Shown piece by piece: positions 17,768 to 26,746 of a stretch of 64,000 bases of DNA. Every line of letters starts with the position of its first letter. Position 1 is the stretch's first letter. The stretch is from Bacillota bacterium. Its GTDB lineage: Bacteria; Bacillota; Clostridia; Lachnospirales; Lachnospiraceae. The translations under genes and the position numbers were made by a program. The stretch spans positions 185,722 to 249,721 of the forward strand of contig JAEWCQ010000033.1 in assembly GCA_023390555.1 (NCBI GenBank), in the 5' to 3' direction. A model generated the notes under the pieces. The model did no database searches, was not told where the DNA came from, and was given only the letters and a program-made list of their open reading frames with translations.

Positions 17768-19179
17768 GGAATCATTTCAAAAATAATCCCCTGATTAAAA
17801 TCCTTCACTTTCATGGAGCCATAGACTCCTACATATAGTTTTGTTTGATTCAGATTCGTTCCCAAGCTTACATAATAAGATGATTTCGATCCGAAATCAT
17901 AGGTTGTTTCAATGACGCCAAACTCATTCAGTTTACAATTTGTTCTTGCCCTGGTATAAGCCAAAACACCTCTGTGAGGCGGCGAAGCGTTTTCATCCCG
18001 TGACAGTTCCGTAAATAAAATACTTCCCGTCAAATCGGCAATTTCATCGCCCATATATGGCTGGACTCCGGTAAGTGCGGTTGCTCCAAACTTATCGGGG
18101 CGGGGATCTTCATGAAAATAACTGATCAGAGGCTGAAGATGCTGGGTGGAAGTTTCGACCGCTTCATCATAATAAGCAATTATTTTCTCATTTAAAGTCG
18201 GATTTGCAGAGCAGCTTCTTATGATCGAAGTGGGAAAAGCTCCTTCCCATCCTCGCCAGCCAAGGTTAACAAATTCATCCTGAATGGCTTCAGTTTCCAT
18301 AAAAGAAGAATCTGTAAGTTCGGTAACAGGTATCGGTTTATAATCTACGAAGGAAAAAATTGATTCTACCAGATCCTGTCCGACATTGCCTACATATTTG
18401 ATATACTGATCAAAAATCTTTTGAAAAGAAATGCCCGGTATATTGCGGACCCCTTTGGCAATTACTGTAAGAGTCTCCTGAATAGGTGCAGGAAGTTCAT
18501 CAAAACGTGTGACAACGGGTGGATTATCACGGTATGTATTCTCAGCTACATCAATTTCAATAATTTTGCCGGCAATTTCCATGTAATCCTGGCTTAAATT
18601 AAAGGGATCATAGCCTGATCCGCCGTCTCCGGTTGTTAGAACGAGTTTTCCAGTTTCGGGTGAGAAATTTAGGCTATTGACACCATTATGATTTAAAAAC
18701 GGTCTTCTTATATTAAGCAGCGTCCGTTCTTTTTGCGTTTCGAAATTTGAAGTTACAACCCATTCTTCCACAGTATCAATATGGTCATATTGCGTTTCTC
18801 GATTTAGCCATTTCAGATTTAAGGTTGTTGGGTCACATGGGTTTGGTGTAAAGGATTTTGGAAGAGCGCCCAGACCTTGTGTTCCGGCAACTGAATAATG
18901 AAGATAAAACAGACCATTATCAGAAAACTCCGGATGAAACGCCAGACCCAGTAATCCACGTTCATCGTATCCGCCAGATGAATTACCTAATTCCAGGACT
19001 TGAGGCCGGATATCTAAAAAGGTCTCGATCGAGTCGTCTTCCAGGTAAAAAATCTCTCCAATCTGGGTTGCAATAAATAATCGTTCGGTTGTTTCGCCCG
19101 GAAGTATAGTTGTTTTTAAAACTGTGGGTAAATTTATATTGTCTACTAAGGGCAGTAAATTAGCTTTCACGTTTTCCAA
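17764..19179 (-). CDS. Glucose/sorbosone dehydrogenase-like beta-propeller protein
   Basis: The 471-residue protein shows the GSDH pattern: LPGETTERLFIATQIGEIFYL, DERGLLGLAFHPEFSDNGLFYLHYS (about residues 70-95), LTTGDGGSGYDP (metal- or PQQ-site region), and WRGWEGAFPT. The start is TTG with a GAGG site eight bases upstream. There is no signal peptide, whereas most PQQ-dependent family members are exported. PQQ dependence in an anaerobic Firmicute is doubtful, so the substrate and cofactor are open. A 50-codon frame is coupled to its 3' end. Confidence 0.75.
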   Translation of the reverse strand: MENVKANLLPLVDNINLPTVLKTTILPGETTERLFIATQIGEIFYLEDDSIETFLDIRPQVLELGNSSGGYDERGLLGLAFHPEFSDNGLFYLHYSVAGTQGLGALPKSFTPNPCDPTTLNLKWLNRETQYDHIDTVEEWVVTSNFETQKERTLLNIRRPFLNHNGVNSLNFSPETGKLVLTTGDGGSGYDPFNLSQDYMEIAGKIIEIDVAENTYRDNPPVVTRFDELPAPIQETLTVIAKGVRNIPGISFQKIFDQYIKYVGNVGQDLVESIFSFVDYKPIPVTELTDSSFMETEAIQDEFVNLGWRGWEGAFPTSIIRSCSANPTLNEKIIAYYDEAVETSTQHLQPLISYFHEDPRPDKFGATALTGVQPYMGDEIADLTGSILFTELSRDENASPPHRGVLAYTRARTNCKLNEFGVIETTYDFGSKSSYYVSLGTNLNQTKLYVGVYGSMKVKDFNQGIIFEMIP

Positions 19180-19346
19180 TGTCTTTTCCTCATTTTTATC
19201 AATTCTTCTTTAAAAAGTATGATTCGAATGATTCTATTAGTACCAAATTAAGAAGCGTAAACGGCGGGGATTGATAAGAAGCAGGGTGACTGCTTGCCTG
19301 ATGGTGACTGCGAACTATATATAGATAAGCTGCGAAAAAAAAAGAA

Positions 19347-19375
19347 TTGACAGTTGAAAAAAGGTAATATATTAT
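19347..19375 (+). promoter_or_regulatory. Promoter of the MarR-membrane protein operon
   Basis: TTGACA (19347-19352) and TATTAT (19370-19375) are separated by 17 bases. The near-dyad GGTAATATATTATC spans the -10 box and could bind the MarR protein. Confidence 0.75.
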
Positions 19376-19422
19376 CTAAATGAGTAATGTGTTATATTAA
19401 TTAATGAAAACAGGTGAGGAAG

Positions 19423-19911
19423 ATGAATAAACTTGAATTGATGAAAGATCAGCAGTATTTGTTTGGGTCTATTTTTGTGGCTGCCAACAGGATGGATACC
19501 CTGCTTGAAAGAGAATTTAAAAAGTTTGATATTACTACAAAACAGTGGCTTTTATCCGTAGTTATAGACAACCTGTTTGATGAGCCGCCGACATTAAAAG
19601 AAGCGGCAAGGGAGATGGGAAGTTCGCATCAGAATATCAAGCAGGTCGCATTAAAGCTGGAACAAAAAGGATTCTTAGTTCTGGAAAAGGATGAAAAGGA
19701 TGCCCGGGCAACCAGACTTAAGTTGTCAGAGCATAGTTTTAACTTTTGGAAGAAATTAAGAGAGGAAGGCTCCGTATTTAGGGAGGCGTTGTTTCAAGGC
19801 ATCCATGAAGATGAGATGGTAGTGGCAAGAAGCGTAATGGAGAAAATATTGTCAAATATTGTTGAGATAGACAAAAAAAATGATGGGAGTACGGAAAATG
19901 ACCAATCATAA
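19423..19911 (+). CDS. MarR family transcriptional regulator
   Basis: The 162-residue protein has the MarR fold with TLKEAAREMGSSHQNIKQVALKLEQKGFLVLEKDEKDARATRL (about residues 63-105). The ATG at 19423 has AGGTGAGGA upstream. The following membrane-protein gene overlaps its 3' end, so the regulator probably controls that gene. Confidence 0.9.
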   Translation: MNKLELMKDQQYLFGSIFVAANRMDTLLEREFKKFDITTKQWLLSVVIDNLFDEPPTLKEAAREMGSSHQNIKQVALKLEQKGFLVLEKDEKDARATRLKLSEHSFNFWKKLREEGSVFREALFQGIHEDEMVVARSVMEKILSNIVEIDKKNDGSTENDQS

Positions 19912-20746
19912 TTTAGAAACCAAAACGGATAAAGTCCTTTTCTGCTTTACTGTTCCGGTAGTGATTCTTATCGTGATTTGCAGCAGTACAGGAATCTGGT
20001 ATCAAAAATTGTATGCAAGGGAAACGATGGACTTATTGTCACAATGTATTGGACAGGACATTTCCAATCTGTTTTTTGTAGCACCCATACTTCTGATAGC
20101 CGCTTTTTTCGTTTTACAGAGAAACAGAATAGCCAAGATGATCTGGCTTGGGACAATGATTACCAATATATACGCTTATATGATCTATTGCTTTGCTGTT
20201 CATTTTAACTTTTTGTTTCATGTATATTGTGTGATATTAGGCTTATCTATTTATTCCGTTATTTATTTTTTTATGACGCATATGAAGGAAGATTTTCGAA
20301 ACTGGTATACAGAAAAAGTACCTGTAAGAACAATAGGAACGTTCTTGATGATAATAGCTGCCCTGTTCGTTTTTTTGTGGCTGTCTCAATCATTGCCTGC
20401 AGCCATAGCCAATACTGTACCGGAGAGCGTTCTGGATGATGGTTTGCTTACAAATCCGGTTCATGTTTTAGACTTTTCCTTTTATTTGCCGCTGATGTTT
20501 ATCTCCGCAGTCATGCTGATGAAAAAGAAAGCGCTGGGCTATCTTTTGGCTCCAATGATGCTAATTTTTGCTGTTATTACCAATCTCAATATCATATCTT
20601 TGACGTTTGTTACAATGGAAAAGACATCTTCGAATAATCTGCCGTTGATTATTTGTTTCAGTATATTTACAATTGTATGTGTGGGATTTTTGTGGTTAAT
20701 GCTTAAAAACATTTTAAAATCTACGATAAAAGAAGTAGTGGATTAA
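19898..20746 (+). CDS. Polytopic membrane protein of unknown function
   Basis: From the ATG at 19898 (GGGAG site eight bases upstream) the protein has 282 residues and about seven or eight hydrophobic segments (for example VLFCFTVPVVILIVIC, NLFFVAPILLIAAFFV, TIGTFLMIIAALFVFLW). No transporter or enzyme motif is recognised. It overlaps the MarR gene by 14 bases, the same arrangement as drug-response operons, so a role in stress or export is possible. Confidence 0.8.
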   Translation: MTNHNLETKTDKVLFCFTVPVVILIVICSSTGIWYQKLYARETMDLLSQCIGQDISNLFFVAPILLIAAFFVLQRNRIAKMIWLGTMITNIYAYMIYCFAVHFNFLFHVYCVILGLSIYSVIYFFMTHMKEDFRNWYTEKVPVRTIGTFLMIIAALFVFLWLSQSLPAAIANTVPESVLDDGLLTNPVHVLDFSFYLPLMFISAVMLMKKKALGYLLAPMMLIFAVITNLNIISLTFVTMEKTSSNNLPLIICFSIFTIVCVGFLWLMLKNILKSTIKEVVD

Positions 20747-20774
20747 ACAAAGGAATCAATGGGGGAAAAATCAA

Positions 20775-21605
20775 TTGCTAAGAATCGGTGAGTTTTCAGC
20801 ATTGTCATCTATCAGTATCAATATGCTCAGGCACTATGACAAAATTGGATTATTGGTGCCGGATCATGTGGATCCGATAAGCGGATATCGATATTATGAC
20901 AAAGAGCAGCTGGTACAATCCAATAAGATCGTAGCATGGAAGGCAATGGGTTTTGGTCTGGAAGAAATCAAAGAAGCGGAATCCATGAATCAGTCAGAGA
21001 TCAGGCATTTGTTCCAAAATAAGCTGCAGAGAAAACAGGAAGAGGCAAGGCTGATACAGAATCAGATACGGAGAATCGACCAGGCAATGCAGATGAATCC
21101 GGAAGAGGAAGAATATGCATTGTCCATTGTTACGAAGTACATGCCTGAAATGTTGGTAGTAAGCTTTCGCGGGAAAATTAATGATTATCCGCAGGAAGGC
21201 ATATTATGGAAAACACTTATGGAGGAATGTGAGAAGCAGAAAATAAAGGTATCAAGGTCTGCACTGGCCATGGCGATAAATTACGGAATCAATGATGCAG
21301 ATAACGATATGGAGGTAGAAGTGCTGTTATCTGTTGAAAAAGAGCAGGAATGCCACGGAAACATAAAACTATATAAGTTACCGGAATGCAGAGCCGCTTC
21401 CGTTATATTTCAGGGGAGCTATGCAAAAATCAGTTCCATCAATTCATTTGTTGCAAGATGGATGGAGAATAACGGGTTTGAGATAGCGGGACAAGTGTTT
21501 TCTGTTTATCATAATTCTCCCCGTGAAAGCAGACTGGATGAAAATTTTGTTACGGAGCTCTGCTTTCCGATTTCAAAAACAAGTATTGACTCTCGTACAG
21601 TGTAA
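20775..21605 (+). CDS. MerR family regulator with GyrI-like effector-binding domain
   Basis: The start is TTG after a GGGGG ribosome site. The 276-residue protein begins with a MerR helix-turn-helix (IGEFSALSSISINMLRHYDKIGLL, then GYRYYD), a coiled-coil (about residues 75-115) and a C-terminal BmrR/GyrI-type ligand pocket from about residue 120. Such proteins activate drug efflux or detoxification genes on binding hydrophobic cations. The next gene is a BtrH-like protein. Confidence 0.92.
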   Translation: MLRIGEFSALSSISINMLRHYDKIGLLVPDHVDPISGYRYYDKEQLVQSNKIVAWKAMGFGLEEIKEAESMNQSEIRHLFQNKLQRKQEEARLIQNQIRRIDQAMQMNPEEEEYALSIVTKYMPEMLVVSFRGKINDYPQEGILWKTLMEECEKQKIKVSRSALAMAINYGINDADNDMEVEVLLSVEKEQECHGNIKLYKLPECRAASVIFQGSYAKISSINSFVARWMENNGFEIAGQVFSVYHNSPRESRLDENFVTELCFPISKTSIDSRTV

Positions 21606-21669
21606 GGGTTTATCCTTTTCTTATGGTGACCAGATTAATTTGGATAGAAAGCTTTCAGGAAAGGAATCT

Positions 21670-22716
21670 ATGAGTAAAAAGATAATTGAAATAAGACATC
21701 ATCTGAGTGATGGCTGCTGTATGTGGAATGGAATAGAAGATCTCTATGTCACAAAAAGCGGGGAGGATGTGCCGGAGGCATTTTTCTTTGCGCTTAGCAG
21801 CTACGGTGAGAATGTTTATCTGAAGTCCCGGAATCCGGCTCGGCCGGTCATGCTCAGTGTCTGTGATGGCAGGACGAAAAGGACTTACGAGAAGATAAAA
21901 GATGAACTCGGTCTTCAATATAAGATTTCAGGAGGAAGGACACTGGAATACGCTTTCCGGTCAGTGAAACGTGAAATTGATAAGGGGTGCCCGGTTATAT
22001 TAGGTCCGCTTGATATGTATCATTTGCCATATTTGAAGATGTATCATAAGTGTCATATTCCGATGCATTATGTTTTAATGGTCGGATATGATGAGGAACG
22101 TATCTATCTGTATGATTGCGGAAGAGCAGATATCCAGACATTATTGTATGAAGAACTGCAAAAAGCATGGCAGATAGAAAAGAATATTGTGGGAGATCAG
22201 AATGGATTTATTCGTTTTTCGTTACCCGATCAGCTGCCGGATGCATTTGAACTTGCAAAAGCCTGCCTTCAGCGGAAGGCACAAGAGCAATTGCGGGAAA
22301 AACCGGGATTTGTCGGAGTGAGCGCAATCCGTAAAATAGCACTCGATTTTCCCGGTTGGAAAGAAAACATGCCGGAAGATGTCTGGAAAAATGCTTTGAT
22401 TGGACTGGTAGAGTTCTGGGGGATGGTTCCGAAGGTTCCCAATCGATTACTTGGGATACAAAGCGATGAAGATATCTGCTATCAGGGGAATTGTGATCGG
22501 CTTGGAAATGTGCTCATTTGGTTAGGAAATCAATATAAAAGTAAAAATTGGGCTGATGCAGGATGTTTGTTCGTACAGGCAGGAGAAGTGTTTGAAAAAA
22601 TTACATCACATATTGTCGGCTGTTTATGTGATGGAGAGGAAACCTTGGAGTTGATTCCAGCGTTGTTTTTTGAGATTGCAGATTTAGAAGAACGTGCGTA
22701 CAGACGGTTGCTATGA
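21670..22716 (+). CDS. BtrH N-terminal domain (C39-peptidase-like) protein
   Basis: The ATG at 21670 with an AAAGGAA site gives 348 residues. The first about 150 residues resemble BtrH/C39-like folds: GCCMWNGIEDLY near the start with a Cys in nucleophile position, GPLDMYHLPY and HYVLMVGYDEERIYLYDCGR with candidate catalytic His and Asp. The C-terminal half has DUF4872-like helices. In butirosin biosynthesis BtrH transfers an acyl chain; here no such cluster is nearby, so the substrate is unknown. Confidence 0.78.
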   Translation: MSKKIIEIRHHLSDGCCMWNGIEDLYVTKSGEDVPEAFFFALSSYGENVYLKSRNPARPVMLSVCDGRTKRTYEKIKDELGLQYKISGGRTLEYAFRSVKREIDKGCPVILGPLDMYHLPYLKMYHKCHIPMHYVLMVGYDEERIYLYDCGRADIQTLLYEELQKAWQIEKNIVGDQNGFIRFSLPDQLPDAFELAKACLQRKAQEQLREKPGFVGVSAIRKIALDFPGWKENMPEDVWKNALIGLVEFWGMVPKVPNRLLGIQSDEDICYQGNCDRLGNVLIWLGNQYKSKNWADAGCLFVQAGEVFEKITSHIVGCLCDGEETLELIPALFFEIADLEERAYRRLL

Positions 22717-22809
22717 TGCATGCAGCGGTAAGAATCGGTTTTCAGTTCGAAAAGAATCATAACGAAATGGATCAAAATGAATTGTAAGGAATTGATACTG
22801 AAATAAAAG

Positions 22810-22842
22810 AACCCGCAATTCCTTAAAAAGGATTGCGGGTTT
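22810..22842. terminator. Bidirectional terminator between convergent genes
   Basis: AACCCGCAAT and ATTGCGGGTT form a strong stem with A on one side and T on the other, serving both the plus-strand BtrH-like gene and the minus-strand small genes. Confidence 0.85.
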
Positions 22843-22885
22843 CACCTCCAGTTTGCTTAAAATTCTTAAAAATCTGTGTTGAATA

Positions 22886-23125
22886 TTACTTCCAGCCGGA
22901 AAGCCAGCTTTTATCATTTGCAATAGCATTTACAATTTCCTGTCCGGATTTGAAATTATCAAAGGTTCCTTTGCCAATTTCGCTGATGGCTTCCCCTAAC
23001 AGGTGTTCATAATAAGCTTCCGGTGTCAGCTCCGTGGTGGTCTGGCTGAAATGCTGCTGAGATTCAGAAGAGGCTAACCGTGCATATTCGTTTTTTACTT
23101 CTGTTATGAGTTTATCACGATTCAT
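22886..23125 (-). CDS. Small hypothetical protein, 79 residues
   Basis: The protein is soluble, mostly helical (DKLITEVKNEYARLASS, EAYYEHLLGEAISEIGKGTF, GQEIVNAIANDKSWLSGW). AAAGGAGCAACTT precedes the ATG. It follows a 49-codon gene on the same strand and ends before a terminator, so the two likely form an operon. No family recognised. Confidence 0.7.
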   Translation of the reverse strand: MNRDKLITEVKNEYARLASSESQQHFSQTTTELTPEAYYEHLLGEAISEIGKGTFDNFKSGQEIVNAIANDKSWLSGWK

Positions 23126-23154
23126 ATAAGTTGCTCCTTTGCATAAAAAAATTA

Positions 23155-23304
23155 TTATTTATCATTACCGGGTTTATGACGGCTGCCGGACTGTTTCTTG
23201 GTATTTCTGCTTTCCCCGTCCCATGCACTTTCAGCCATGGTAGGACCGCCATTTGATTTTTGCTTGCGAACCGATTTTGGATCGATTTGAGAATCTTTTG
23301 CCAT
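23155..23304 (-). CDS. Small basic protein, 49 residues
   Basis: A strong AAGGAGTG site lies five bases before the ATG. The product is Lys/Ser/Gly-rich and disordered-looking (MAKDSQIDPKSVRKQKSNGG, TMAESAWDGKSRN, ending SRHKPGNDK). It precedes the 79-residue gene by 29 bases. Composition recalls small acid-soluble or stress proteins, but I do not recognise the family. Confidence 0.6.
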   Translation of the reverse strand: MAKDSQIDPKSVRKQKSNGGPTMAESAWDGESRNTKKQSGSRHKPGNDK

Positions 23305-23511
23305 AATTACACTCCTTCATATATTCATAGAGTTATTATTTACAGGTAAAAAGATATTATGCAGAAGTGTCCTGTAATCTACAGGCAGAAAGCGGACACA
23401 CTTACTGTAAATAATCATGTGGTGCTGTCATAATTTTCAATATGTTATAATAAAACTGAAGAAGAATATTAGGAATCGTAGTTACCGGAGGCGGAAATGG
23501 GAGGTGCAACA

Positions 23512-24114
23512 ATGGGGAATACGGATCAATTTGATCGGATAGCGAATATATATGATACATCGGAACGAATCCAGATTGCTAACGTGTCATCGAATGCCAT
23601 TCGTGAATACCTGAATGATACGAAATCGAAAGATGCGATGGATTTTGGGTGTGGAACGGGTCTTGTCGGAATGAACTTGTTAAACGATTTTCATTCTGTT
23701 CTCTTTCTGGATTCATCCCAAAACATGATCGATCAGATCAAGCGGAAAATTGCGGGGCTTTCGATCCAGAATGCAGCTACAATGTGCTTTGATTTTGAAA
23801 AAGACAGTCTTTCGGATTTCCATGTGGACTATATTTTTATGTCACAGGTTTTGCTGCATATTAAGGACGTTGGAGCTGTTTTAACAAAATTGTATGAAGT
23901 TCTGAGAGAAAAGGGTCATTTGTTAATCATAGATTTTGATAAAAATGAAACGATAGTTTCGGATATGGTTCATCCTGGATTTGATCAGACTGCATTAACC
24001 GAGGTTCTATCAGAAATAGGATATCGAAATATCCAATCGAAAACCTTTTATACGGGAAGCAATCTATTTATGGGAAACGATGCATCTTTATTTATTCTCG
24101 ATTCCCGGAAATAG
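23512..24114 (+). CDS. Class I SAM-dependent methyltransferase
   Basis: The 200-residue protein has motif I MDFGCGTGLVGMNLL (about residues 43-57), the acidic residue after strand 2 (VLFLDSSQNMI) and motif IV-like VDYIFMSQVLLHI, as in Methyltransf_11/25 proteins. The ATG at 23512 has GGGAGGTG upstream; 23497 is an alternative five codons earlier. Small-molecule methylation is likely; substrate unknown. Confidence 0.88.
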   Translation: MGNTDQFDRIANIYDTSERIQIANVSSNAIREYLNDTKSKDAMDFGCGTGLVGMNLLNDFHSVLFLDSSQNMIDQIKRKIAGLSIQNAATMCFDFEKDSLSDFHVDYIFMSQVLLHIKDVGAVLTKLYEVLREKGHLLIIDFDKNETIVSDMVHPGFDQTALTEVLSEIGYRNIQSKTFYTGSNLFMGNDASLFILDSRK

Positions 24115-24235
24115 GAATAGAAGATGAAAAAATGATCCGTCATTCTATCCAATAAACGGGAATTGACGAATTGTGTAAATTAAGATATAATTATGCCAGG
24201 TCTGAAAAAATATGATCTGAAGTAAAGTTCATAAT

Positions 24236-24330
24236 TAAGTTTTCTAGGGTTCCGCAGCCTGGCTGGTCAGTGACCGAGAGAAAACTCGCAGTTTTATAAC
24301 TGTGCCACGGAAGGACAAAAGCCTGGGAGA
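24236..24330 (+). ncRNA. Guanidine-I riboswitch (ykkC class)
   Basis: The segment contains the conserved ykkC core pieces in order: CTAGGGTTCCG, CTGGTC, ACCGAGAG followed by AAAC, ACGGAAGGACAAAAGCCTGGGAG. It lies 50 bases before the SMR exporter start and overlaps a terminator hairpin, as expected for an ON switch. The class binds free guanidinium and controls Gdx exporters and carboxylases. Confidence 0.95.
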
Positions 24331-24355
24331 TATCAAGATGATATCTTTCAGGCTT
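24319..24355 (+). terminator. Regulated terminator of the guanidine-I riboswitch
   Basis: AAGCCTG/CAGGCTT flanks an inner GATATC/GATATC stem. Its 5' arm overlaps the aptamer 3' conserved strand, so ligand binding should prevent it forming. The T-run is short. Confidence 0.75.
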
Positions 24356-24380
24356 AATTTTATAGTTTGGAGGTGAAAAC

Positions 24381-24698
24381 ATGGCTTGGATATATTTGAC
24401 GATAGCAGGATTATTTGAAGTTGTCTGGGCGGTCGGGCTTAAATATTCCAATGGGTTTACGAAATTAGTCCCATCCCTGATAACGATCGGAGGTATGGTG
24501 GTCAGCTTTTACTTATTGTCACTGGCAACGAAGGAACTGCCGATGGGGACAGCTTATGCGGTCTGGACAGGGATTGGTGCTGTCGGCACGGTTCTGCTTG
24601 GCATTTTTCTATTCAAGGAACCGGTTAATATTTTGCGGATTCTATTTCTCTGCTTCATTGTGACTGGAATTTTAGGATTAAAGTTTACTTCTGCCTGA
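24381..24698 (+). CDS. gdx: Guanidinium exporter, SMR family (SugE/Gdx-type)
   Basis: The 105-residue, four-helix protein has Glu13 in FEVVWAVGLKYSNGFT, the Gdx-subtype signature, differing from the Qac-type copy at about 17.1-17.4 kb. The upstream guanidine-I riboswitch independently supports guanidinium/H+ antiport. It works as an antiparallel dimer in the membrane. Its stop is 45 bases before a PNPOx-like gene that may be co-transcribed. Confidence 0.93.
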   Translation: MAWIYLTIAGLFEVVWAVGLKYSNGFTKLVPSLITIGGMVVSFYLLSLATKELPMGTAYAVWTGIGAVGTVLLGIFLFKEPVNILRILFLCFIVTGILGLKFTSA

Positions 24699-24743
24699 TT
24701 ACGCGGCAGTTGGATTTGTAAAGAGAAAGAAAGGAAATATGTG

Positions 24744-25232
24744 ATGTTCAGAGAAATGAGAAGAAACAAACAATTATTGTCGCAGGAAGATACATTAGCG
24801 GTAATGGACAGAGGTACAAATGGCATCCTGGCATGTTTCGGGGATGATGACTATCCATATGCGGTTCCGTTAAGCTATGTATATTTAAACGGCAAAATCT
24901 ATTTTCATTCTGCGAAGGCCGGACATAAAATTGACGCCATTCACAGAGATTCGAAGGTATCTTTTACGGTGGTCGATGAGGATACGATTGTCAGCAAAGA
25001 ATATACAAGTTATTTCCGGAGTGTGATTGCCTTTGGGAAAGCCCGGATTGTGGAAGGGGAAGAAAGGCTGGAGGGATTTATGGCTTTGGTAAATAAATAT
25101 TCCGGAGATCAGCCGAAAGAAGCCCGAAGCAAAGAAATCGCCGAATGCATGCAGGCTTACATTGTTGCAATCGATGTGGAACACATCACCGGTAAAGAAG
25201 CCATTGAATTTGTAAAGCGAAGACAACAATAA
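24744..25232 (+). CDS. Pyridoxamine 5'-phosphate oxidase-like flavin-binding protein (NimA-like)
   Basis: The 162-residue protein starts with MFREMRRNKQLLSQEDTLAV and has GILACFGDDDYPYAVPLSYVY and KIYFHSAKAGHKIDAI, typical of the PNPOx-like split-barrel family including 5-nitroimidazole resistance protein NimA. FMN or heme binding and detoxification are possible. It may share the guanidine-controlled transcript, though no functional link is evident. A GTG lies one codon upstream. Confidence 0.88.
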   Translation: MFREMRRNKQLLSQEDTLAVMDRGTNGILACFGDDDYPYAVPLSYVYLNGKIYFHSAKAGHKIDAIHRDSKVSFTVVDEDTIVSKEYTSYFRSVIAFGKARIVEGEERLEGFMALVNKYSGDQPKEARSKEIAECMQAYIVAIDVEHITGKEAIEFVKRRQQ

Positions 25233-25260
25233 TTTAACGAAACACGGAGGTAAAGAATAT

Positions 25261-25728
25261 ATGACGATTCTGCCGGCTCAGAGGGAGGATTTACAGGAAA
25301 TACTGGATCTGCAATACCTTGCATATCAAAGTGAGGCAAAACTTTGCAATAATCCGAATATTCCACCGCTCACACAAACACTGCGGGATATAGAACAGGA
25401 GTTTCAAACAGGAATTGTTCTGAAATGTATGGATCACAATCACGTGATTGTGGCGTCTATACGTGGATATGCAGGGAACGGTTCTTTCTATATCGGAAAG
25501 CTGATAGTCAGACCGGATTTACAGGGTCAGGGTATCGGCACAAAGCTGCTGGAGGAGATAGAAAGGAATTATCCGTATAAAAGATATGAACTGTTTACGA
25601 GTTCAAACAGTTTACGGAATATAAAGCTATATGAACGATTGGGATATGTGGTTTTTAAAGAACAGGAAGCAGCGCAAAATTTAAAGCTGATTTATTTGGA
25701 AAAACAAAACGGAAAAGTGGAGCATTGA
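25261..25728 (+). CDS. GNAT family N-acetyltransferase
   Basis: The 155-residue protein has the Acetyltransf_1 pattern with IGKLIVRPDLQGQGIGTKLLEEIE (acetyl-CoA loop QGQGIG at about residues 88-93) and the C-terminal NIKLYERLGYVVF. It starts 28 bases after the PNPOx-like gene with a GGAGG site and is probably co-transcribed with it. Substrate unknown. Confidence 0.9.
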   Translation: MTILPAQREDLQEILDLQYLAYQSEAKLCNNPNIPPLTQTLRDIEQEFQTGIVLKCMDHNHVIVASIRGYAGNGSFYIGKLIVRPDLQGQGIGTKLLEEIERNYPYKRYELFTSSNSLRNIKLYERLGYVVFKEQEAAQNLKLIYLEKQNGKVEH

Positions 25729-25889
25729 AGTGGAAAAATATAGAAAATAAATAGAATAAACGGCTTTGCTATGTTAGAATAAATTCAGTATATGTTACAG
25801 CAGATAATTAGATAAGCTCTTTTTATTGTGCAGAAAAAGAGAGGAAAAACTATCTGAAATAGATTATTTTATTGTTAGGAGCTTAAGAT

Positions 25890-26744
25890 ATGGAATGGAT
25901 CGAAAGATTAAATAATGCTGTGCATTATATCGAAGAGAATCTGAGAGGAACGATAGACTTGGAAGAAGTCTCAAAAATAGCATGCTGCTCAACTTATCAT
26001 TTCCAAAGAATGTTTTCTTATATGGCGAATATACCGTTATCGGAGTACATACGTCGTAGAAAAATGTCGCTGGCAGCTGTTGATTTACTGAGCGGGAATG
26101 AAAAAGTAATGGATGTTTCTCTGAACTATGGATATGATTCACCAACAGCGTTTAATCGGGCTTTTAAAAGTGTACATGGTTTCGCACCTTCACAGGTAAA
26201 AGAAAATGGTGCGGTCGTAAAAGCATTTCCTCCTATCAGCTTCAAGATCACAATAAAAGGAGATTATGAAATGAATTACAGAATCGAAAAGAAAGAAGCA
26301 TTTCGAATTGTTGGTATTTCAGAAGCACTGGAAACAGAGATAGAAAAAAATTTTGAAGTTGTACCGAATATGTGGGGTACGGCGGCAATGAACGGGACCA
26401 TAGCAAGGCTTTCCGGCATGATGGATGGAATGCCTGCGGGACTGCTCGGAGTAAGCTCCTGCAATGATGCAGAGCAGTGGAGATACTACATTGCAGTTGC
26501 AAGCAGTCAGCCAATCGAGGATGATCTGGAAGAATATACGGTTCCAGGCTCTCTGTGGGCCATATTTTCAGGAGAAGGAAAAAGTCAGTCCATACAGGAA
26601 TTAGAAAGAAGAATCGTAGCGGAGTGGCTTCCGACTTCGGGGTATGAATATGGAAATGCACCGGATATCGAAGTATATTTAAATGCAGATCCGGAGAATG
26701 CCCGTTATGAAGTATGGATTCCTGTCCGGAAAAAGGGGAACTAA
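25890..26744 (+). CDS. AraC family regulator with GyrI-like effector-binding domain
   Basis: The 284-residue protein has two AraC-type helix-turn-helices at the N-terminus (IDLEEVSKIACCSTYHFQRMF; VMDVSLNYGYDSPTAFNRAF) and a GyrI-like ligand domain from about residue 125 (YRIEKKEAFRIVGISEAL). This Rob/SoxS-like order is typical of drug-responsive activators. Ribosome site TAGGAG. The next gene follows within two bases of its stop. Confidence 0.93.
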   Translation: MEWIERLNNAVHYIEENLRGTIDLEEVSKIACCSTYHFQRMFSYMANIPLSEYIRRRKMSLAAVDLLSGNEKVMDVSLNYGYDSPTAFNRAFKSVHGFAPSQVKENGAVVKAFPPISFKITIKGDYEMNYRIEKKEAFRIVGISEALETEIEKNFEVVPNMWGTAAMNGTIARLSGMMDGMPAGLLGVSSCNDAEQWRYYIAVASSQPIEDDLEEYTVPGSLWAIFSGEGKSQSIQELERRIVAEWLPTSGYEYGNAPDIEVYLNADPENARYEVWIPVRKKGN

Positions 26745-26746
26745 GT

